Source: an uncultured Eubacteriales bacterium
GTDB taxonomy: Bacteria > Bacillota > Clostridia > Oscillospirales > Acutalibacteraceae
Assembly (NCBI GenBank): GCA_934444365.1
Contig: CAKSCM010000013.1
Span: forward strand, 1-51,316
Reading direction: 5' to 3'
DNA: 51,316 bases
Each line of letters starts with the position of its first letter. Positions within the stretch are counted from its first letter, which is position 1. Positions 47,938 to 51,316 of this stretch are shown here, piece by piece. The notes under the pieces were generated by a model, which worked only from the letters and a program-made list of their open reading frames with translations, ran no database searches and was not told the DNA's origin. The position numbers and the translations under genes are program-made.

Positions 47938-48660
47938 ATGACACAGACCGCCAAAAAAAGCAGTATTAAAATTTCGGCCGTAACAGCATTCGGACATACC
48001 GTTCCGGTAATGGTATGCTATGTGTTCATGGGCATCGCCGCCGGGCTTATGCTATCCTCAAAGGGCTACAGTTTTGCATGGTCGACCTTTCTTTCTGCGA
48101 GTGTGCTTTCGGGTACAATGCAGTTTGTCGGCAACGAGCTGCTGATTACAGACGCAAGCCTTGTATACACTGCCATAATGACCCTCATGGTCAATTTCAG
48201 ATATATGTTTTACGGAATATCGATGCTCGAAAAATTCAGCGATTTTAAAAAGCTCCGTCCGTACATGATATTTACCCTCACCGACGAGACCTACTCGCTT
48301 TTATACTCTGTTAAACCTCCCGAGGGGGCGAACAAAAAGCTTTTAATGTTTTTTATTGCCTTTTTCGATCATATTTACTGGATAATCGGGTGCACTCTGG
48401 GCGCCGCCGCCGGCTCGCTTTCGTTTTTTAACGCCGACGGAATAGATTTTGTAATGACGGCGCTTTTTATAACAATACTTATCGATCAGTGGAAGGAAAA
48501 AGGCGGAAGGCTCCCGGCGATAATAGGCCTTACCTCCACGGCGATATGCCTTATAATACTGCCGCGCGACGTATTTTTAATAGCGGCAATAATTATAATA
48601 ATGACGACCCTTACGGTTTTCAAAAAAAAGATCGATTCGCTTTTCGGCGAAAGCATATAA
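47938..48660 (+). CDS. azlC: Branched-chain amino acid exporter, large subunit
   Basis: A 240-residue membrane protein of the AzlC family with about seven hydrophobic segments. The family region FLSASVLSGTMQFVG and NFRYMFYG are clear, then LTDETYSL and the repeated hydrophobic C-terminus. With AzlD it exports branched-chain amino acids. AzlD follows 20 bases downstream, the usual arrangement. No Lrp-type regulator is adjacent. Confidence 0.95.
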   Translation: MTQTAKKSSIKISAVTAFGHTVPVMVCYVFMGIAAGLMLSSKGYSFAWSTFLSASVLSGTMQFVGNELLITDASLVYTAIMTLMVNFRYMFYGISMLEKFSDFKKLRPYMIFTLTDETYSLLYSVKPPEGANKKLLMFFIAFFDHIYWIIGCTLGAAAGSLSFFNADGIDFVMTALFITILIDQWKEKGGRLPAIIGLTSTAICLIILPRDVFLIAAIIIIMTTLTVFKKKIDSLFGESI

Positions 48661-48680
48661 TAACAAAAAGGATCTTATAA

Positions 48681-49013
48681 ATGGCCCACGGAATCAAAGC
48701 GTTTTTAATAATAGCCGTTATAGCGGTTGTGACATATCTTTTGAGAGCGGCTCCGTTTCTGCTTTTTTCAAACGGTAAAAAGCCCCCGGCATATGTTAAT
48801 TATCTCGGTAGGGTTTTGCCCTACGCCATGATCGCATTGCTTATTGTATATTGTCTTAAGGATGTATCTATAACCTCTGGGAGTCACGGCCTGCCCGAAT
48901 TAATAGCGATAGCCGCCGTAGCGGCGCTGCATTTATGGAAGCATAACACCATGCTGAGTATAAGCATTCCGACCGTTTTGTATATGCTGCTTATTCAGTA
49001 TGTTTTCGTATAA
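48681..49013 (+). CDS. azlD: Branched-chain amino acid exporter, small subunit
   Basis: A 110-residue protein with four hydrophobic segments. The AzlD pattern TYLLRAAPFLLF near 20-31 is followed by LGRVLPYAMIALLIVYCLKD and the Trp-Lys-His segment LWKHNTMLSI. The RBS AAAGGA lies ten bases before the ATG. It is the obligate partner of AzlC. Confidence 0.94.
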   Translation: MAHGIKAFLIIAVIAVVTYLLRAAPFLLFSNGKKPPAYVNYLGRVLPYAMIALLIVYCLKDVSITSGSHGLPELIAIAAVAALHLWKHNTMLSISIPTVLYMLLIQYVFV

Positions 49014-49075
49014 ATCAAATATATCTGGTAAAACCCTTAAAAACGATATAATGATATAATAAGGAGTCGATAATA

Positions 49076-49783
49076 ATGCCAATGCCGTTTTATTATACGA
49101 GCGACATCTACTACATACTGATACTTATTCCCATAATGATATTTGCGACCGTTGCCCAGATAAAGGTTAAAACCGCCTTTAACCGGTATTCGAAGCAAGT
49201 CTCACAAAGGGGTCTTACCGGAATGCAGGCAGCCGAAGAGGTCTTGCGGCTAAACGGAGTTACCGGAGTACAGATAGAATACGTCAGCGGTAATCTTACC
49301 GACCATTACGATCCCCGTACAAACACAATACGGCTTTCCGACGGGGTATATTCGTCCTCTTCAATAGCGGCCGTAGGGGTCGCGGCCCACGAGGCCGGCC
49401 ATGCCGTACAGTATGCCAAAAACTATGCGCCGGTCCGCTTCAGAACCGCCATAATCCCCCTTACAAGGCTGGGGTCCAATCTTTCGTGGCCGCTTTTGGT
49501 ACTTGGACTTATATTTGATATATTCTCCCTTTTTATACTGGGAATAATCTTCTTTTCGCTTTGCACCTTTTTCCAGCTTGTTACGCTGCCGGTCGAATTC
49601 AACGCCTCCCACCGCGCGCTCGACGCACTCGCAAAAGGCGGAATACTGACAAGCGATGAATTAAAAGGAGCCAAAAAGGTGCTTACCGCCGCGGCGCTGA
49701 CATACATCGCCGCCCTCGCCGTATCACTGGTACAGCTATTAAGATATATCCTTATAGCCACCTCGCGAAGCAAACGAAGGTAA
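49076..49783 (+). CDS. YugP-like membrane zinc metallopeptidase
   Basis: A 235-residue protein of the neutral zinc metallopeptidase family (Pfam Zn_peptidase_2). The catalytic motif HEAGHA (His105, Glu106, His109) lies between an N-terminal membrane helix (about 11-30) and two C-terminal helices. The later SHRALDALAKGGIL segment carries the third region of the active site. The substrate is unknown. The ATG at 49076 or the ATG two codons later may be used; AAGGAG precedes both. Confidence 0.92.
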   Translation: MPMPFYYTSDIYYILILIPIMIFATVAQIKVKTAFNRYSKQVSQRGLTGMQAAEEVLRLNGVTGVQIEYVSGNLTDHYDPRTNTIRLSDGVYSSSSIAAVGVAAHEAGHAVQYAKNYAPVRFRTAIIPLTRLGSNLSWPLLVLGLIFDIFSLFILGIIFFSLCTFFQLVTLPVEFNASHRALDALAKGGILTSDELKGAKKVLTAAALTYIAALAVSLVQLLRYILIATSRSKRR

Positions 49784-49854
49784 AATATATTGCTGCTTTG
49801 CAGTTTTATATTATAGCTTAATAGCCGTAATCCCGATAAATCACCATAATTAAT

Positions 49855-49908
49855 AAACAGCCGGAAGATTCCCAAAAAAAGAGAATCTTCCGGCTGTTTG
49901 CATATTTG
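49855..49908 (+). terminator. Hairpin after the Zn peptidase gene
   Basis: A near-perfect 17-pair stem (AAACAGCCGGAAGATTC and its complement) with an 11-base loop. The following tract (TTTGCATATTTG) is only partly T-rich. Confidence 0.65.
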
Positions 49909-50005
49909 TCCCTATTGATTAATAGTATTTTACAAAGGAATAACGCCTGTGCATCGGCCTCAATTTTAAAAACATAAAACAAAAAACAAACGGAGGAATT
50001 AAAAA

Positions 50006-50275
50006 ATGAATACCGTACTTAAATACGCCGCAATCGCCGCGGCCTGTATTTGCGCAATAATCGTTTTCAGATCGGCTGCAAAAAGCGGACGTTTTTTTAA
50101 AAGCATTGCAACCTCAGCCTTTTTTGGGATACTCTCTCTCGGAGCGGTCGCCCTAATATCGCTCTTCGGCATTAAAACCCTGCCGATAAACGCCTACACG
50201 GCCGGCTGCTCGGCGATATGCGGAGTTCCGGGAACAATACTTATGCTGCTTACCGCCGCCGTCTGGCACCTGTAA
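50006..50275 (+). CDS. BofA-like small membrane protein
   Basis: An 89-residue protein with three hydrophobic segments: residues 5-22, about 38-55, and the last about 20. The C-terminal segment LPINAYTAGCSAICGVPGTI followed by LML resembles the conserved end of BofA, the inhibitor of pro-sigma-K processing in spore formers. The overall length also fits. No sigK or spoIVF gene is nearby. The RBS CGGAGG is ten bases before the ATG. Similarity is by motif only, so the call is moderate. Confidence 0.6.
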   Translation: MNTVLKYAAIAAACICAIIVFRSAAKSGRFFKSIATSAFFGILSLGAVALISLFGIKTLPINAYTAGCSAICGVPGTILMLLTAAVWHL

Positions 50276-50554
50276 ATAACGTTTTCCGGAATAACATCGC
50301 GGTGAATAATATCCCGACTGTGAAGGGTAAACCGAGCGTCTCACACCCCTCTGCCGACCACAGCCACTCCCCTTTCGGTGTAAAGTCCGCCCGACAGAAT
50401 ATCGGCATTCGATGAAACCTTGGAATTCTCACGGTAAGATGCATTTTTCGCCGTTTTAATTCCCTTTTATTATATGACATTTTTCTTTTTAGTAAAGGGA
50501 TTCTGTTTGTACGACAATTATCAAAAACAGAGTGTATCGCAAAATTAAGCTTTC
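50276..50554. other. Non-coding stretch after the BofA-like gene
   Basis: No supported gene is seen. The first 140 bases are moderately GC-rich and the remainder AT-rich, with no clear terminator hairpin. It may contain the end of the BofA-like transcript. Confidence 0.35.
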
Positions 50555-50586
50555 CGGATAAGATGAGGCGTGCCTCATCTTATCCG
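50555..50586. repeat. Near-perfect 32-base palindrome
   Basis: Arms CGGATAAGATGAGGC and its exact complement, 15 bases each, are separated only by GT. No T tract follows on the plus strand (AGTACATAAAC), and none on the minus strand, so it is not an obvious terminator. It could be a protein-binding site or a mobile-repeat unit. Confidence 0.8.
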
Positions 50587-50713
50587 AGTACATAAACATC
50601 TAAAACTACTGTCGTATTCAAGCAAAAACAAAATTGCTCCGCTTAAAAAAACGAAAAATGTTTAATTACAGCAAATAAAAATCGACAAACCTCAAATGAG
50701 ATCTGTCGATTTC

Positions 50714-50790
50714 TGGTGGGCCATCAGGGACTCGAACCCCGGACCAACCGGTTATGAGCCGGTTGCTCTGACCAACTGAGCTAATGGCCC
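50714..50790 (-). tRNA. tRNA with CAU anticodon (Met, or Ile2 after lysidine modification)
   Basis: A 77-base cloverleaf with encoded CCA. The acceptor GGGCCAT pairs with ATGGCCC. The D arm is GCTC/GAGC, the anticodon stem ACCGG/CCGGT, the loop CTCATAA, and the T arm CGGGG/CCCTG with loop TTCGAGT. The initiator-type features (unpaired first base, GGG/CCC anticodon stem) are absent. It is therefore elongator Met or the Ile2 species read after TilS modification. Confidence 0.95.
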
Positions 50791-50831
50791 TTACCGTCGA
50801 TTTTAGCAGCTCGTTTTTTGCGAGCTTTGAT

Positions 50832-50860
50832 ATTATAGCAGAGCAATTATACTTTGTCAA
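50832..50860 (-). promoter_or_regulatory. Promoter of the CAU tRNA
   Basis: Perfect TTGACA (50855-50860) and perfect TATAAT (50832-50837) on the minus strand, 17 bases apart, about 42 bases upstream of the tRNA. Confidence 0.85.
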
Positions 50861-50917
50861 GGGCGATTTTTCAAAAAAATTGGAAAAAACCAATATTTAT
50901 TTTTATTAAAAAAAGTC

Positions 50918-50946
50918 TTGCAATTATTACGGAATAATGGTAAAAT
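50918..50946 (+). promoter_or_regulatory. Promoter of the structured RNA candidate
   Basis: TTGCAA (50918-50923) and TAAAAT (50941-50946), 17 bases apart, facing right with no protein gene following. Confidence 0.6.
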
Positions 50947-50952
50947 ACAAAA

Positions 50953-51085
50953 CAGTCGGCCGGTTTTGGAGAAAACTCATGTTTGACGTTGTTCCGAACA
51001 GCGGTCAGGCATGTCACCCGACACCTTATTTAAGTGACGGCCATGTGTTCTCTTCGCCGTTTTAAAATGCGTGTTTTTCTTTTAT
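50953..51085 (+). ncRNA. Candidate structured non-coding RNA upstream of a tRNA-Ser remnant
   Basis: About 130 bases start 7 bases after a good -10 box. They can fold into an outer helix (CGGC 50957-50960 with GCCG 51056-51059, GAG..AAC..CATG with CATG..GTTCTC), a hairpin CGTTGT/ACAGCG (50987-51003), and a hairpin GTCAC/GTGAC (51013-51038). The end is T-rich (TGTTTTTCTTTT, 51072-51083). No open frame fits. 6S RNA or another housekeeping RNA is possible by position; no family motif was recognised. Confidence 0.35.
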
Positions 51086-51119
51086 CCTTCCGGAGCAAGA
51101 ATTACCACTTGAGCAATAC

Positions 51120-51160
51120 GGAGAGTTGTCCGAGTGGTCGAAGGTGCGACTCGAAATCTC
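51120..51160 (+). pseudogene. 5' half of a tRNA-Ser (CGA anticodon), degenerate
   Basis: GGAGAGTTGTCCGAGTGGTCGAAGG-type sequence is the acceptor and D arm of a bacterial tRNA-Ser, followed by an anticodon loop CTCGAAA. The anticodon stem (GCGA with TCTC) has mismatches and is one base short. No long variable arm, T arm or 3' acceptor strand (ACTCTCC) follows within the 150 bases to the window end. GGAGAGG at 51310-51316 looks like the start of a second tRNA-Ser cut by the edge. Confidence 0.6.
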
Positions 51161-51309
51161 CTTCGGCTAACGGAAGCCCATCTTCCGAAAAGCCTTTAAC
51201 CGTGCGGGTTTCGGGCACTTGCCCGCCGCAAGCACACCGTGAGTTCTAACAGGAATTCTAATACAACCGAATATTTGCGTTAATCTCGGTTTTCCGAGTT
51301 AACATACAT
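51161..51309. other. Non-coding segment between the tRNA-Ser half and the window end
   Basis: It contains two compact hairpins: CGGGCA/TGCCCG (about 51213-51226) and CTCGG/CCGAG with a TTTT loop (about 51285-51298). There is also a CTTCGG..CGGAAG repeat pair near 51160-51187. It has no open frame with support. It may be inserted sequence or the 3' part of an unusual RNA. Confidence 0.4.
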
Positions 51310-51316
51310 GGAGAGG

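Noticed and set aside
51001..51025. GGTCAGG resembling the SRP RNA apical motif
   Set aside because: The following bases (CATGTCACCCG) lack the GGAA loop and the AGCAGC strand that define the SRP core, so the match is chance.
51140..51309. Group I intron inside the tRNA-Ser anticodon arm
   Set aside because: No recognisable P, Q, R or S core elements and no 3' exon are visible before the window ends.
1..51316. CRISPR arrays, insertion sequences, transposases or integrases
   Set aside because: No array of regularly spaced repeats and no recombinase motif was seen; the short tandem repeats found are all within coding regions.

Overview
The window reads as ordinary chromosome of a Gram-positive anaerobe of class Clostridia, most likely order Oscillospirales (Ruminococcus or Oscillospiraceae type). 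The evidence is an L27 with the Firmicutes N-terminal extension beside the Prp protease that removes it, a SpoVB-MazG-HU block, a BofA-like protein, a truncated sigma-G gene, a Na+-translocating decarboxylase operon, a cytosolic PduL, and a dockerin-like domain. Promoters are mostly textbook TTGACA-17-TATAAT. The taxon is inferred; no rRNA is present.

Layout. 1-2.1 kb: a secreted protein cut by the window edge, translationally coupled to a TetR regulator, then pduL. 2.2-7.3 kb: family-4 uracil-DNA glycosylase, a small membrane exporter, a D-2-hydroxyacid dehydrogenase, a truncated sigG, glutamate dehydrogenase and an unknown protein. 7.5-13.8 kb: a leaderless DUF11 protein, HU, MazG, SpoVB-like flippase and MnmG. 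13.9-15.1 kb: rplU-prp-rpmA with a leader RNA. 15.2-23.1 kb: biotin-dependent decarboxylase genes (OadG, OadB, PccB/MmdA-type carboxyltransferase, BCCP, OadA-type carboxyltransferase) with pcrA between the membrane and soluble parts. 23.1-30.4 kb: a tight leftward operon prfB - hydrolase - membrane-anchored MurF - ddl - CDF transporter - galactokinase-like. 30.5-34.2 kb: rhaBAD. 34.6-37.6 kb: RING-like zinc-finger membrane protein, galU and a histidine phosphatase. 37.8-40.6 kb: a compact phage-like tail/lysis cassette ending in an amidase with a dockerin-like tail. 40.7-50.3 kb: nitroreductase, DUF2975-XRE-DUF4173 operon, acetyltransferase, exonuclease, typA, azlCD, a YugP-like Zn peptidase and a BofA-like protein. 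50.7-51.3 kb: a CAU-anticodon tRNA, a promoter-driven structured RNA candidate and the 5' half of a tRNA-Ser.

How the genes work together. RhaB, RhaA and RhaD turn L-rhamnose into dihydroxyacetone phosphate and lactaldehyde. PduL could exchange acyl-CoA for acyl-phosphate at the end of the propanediol/propionate or acetate branch. The decarboxylase genes would couple decarboxylation of oxaloacetate or a related acid to Na+ export. MurF, Ddl, the SpoVB-like flippase and GalU belong to envelope synthesis. No CRISPR array, transposase or integrase is visible. The most unusual parts are the isolated phage-like cassette with its dockerin-amidase, the MurF whose substrate domain is replaced by membrane helices, the sigG stub, and the structured RNA plus half tRNA-Ser at the right edge.
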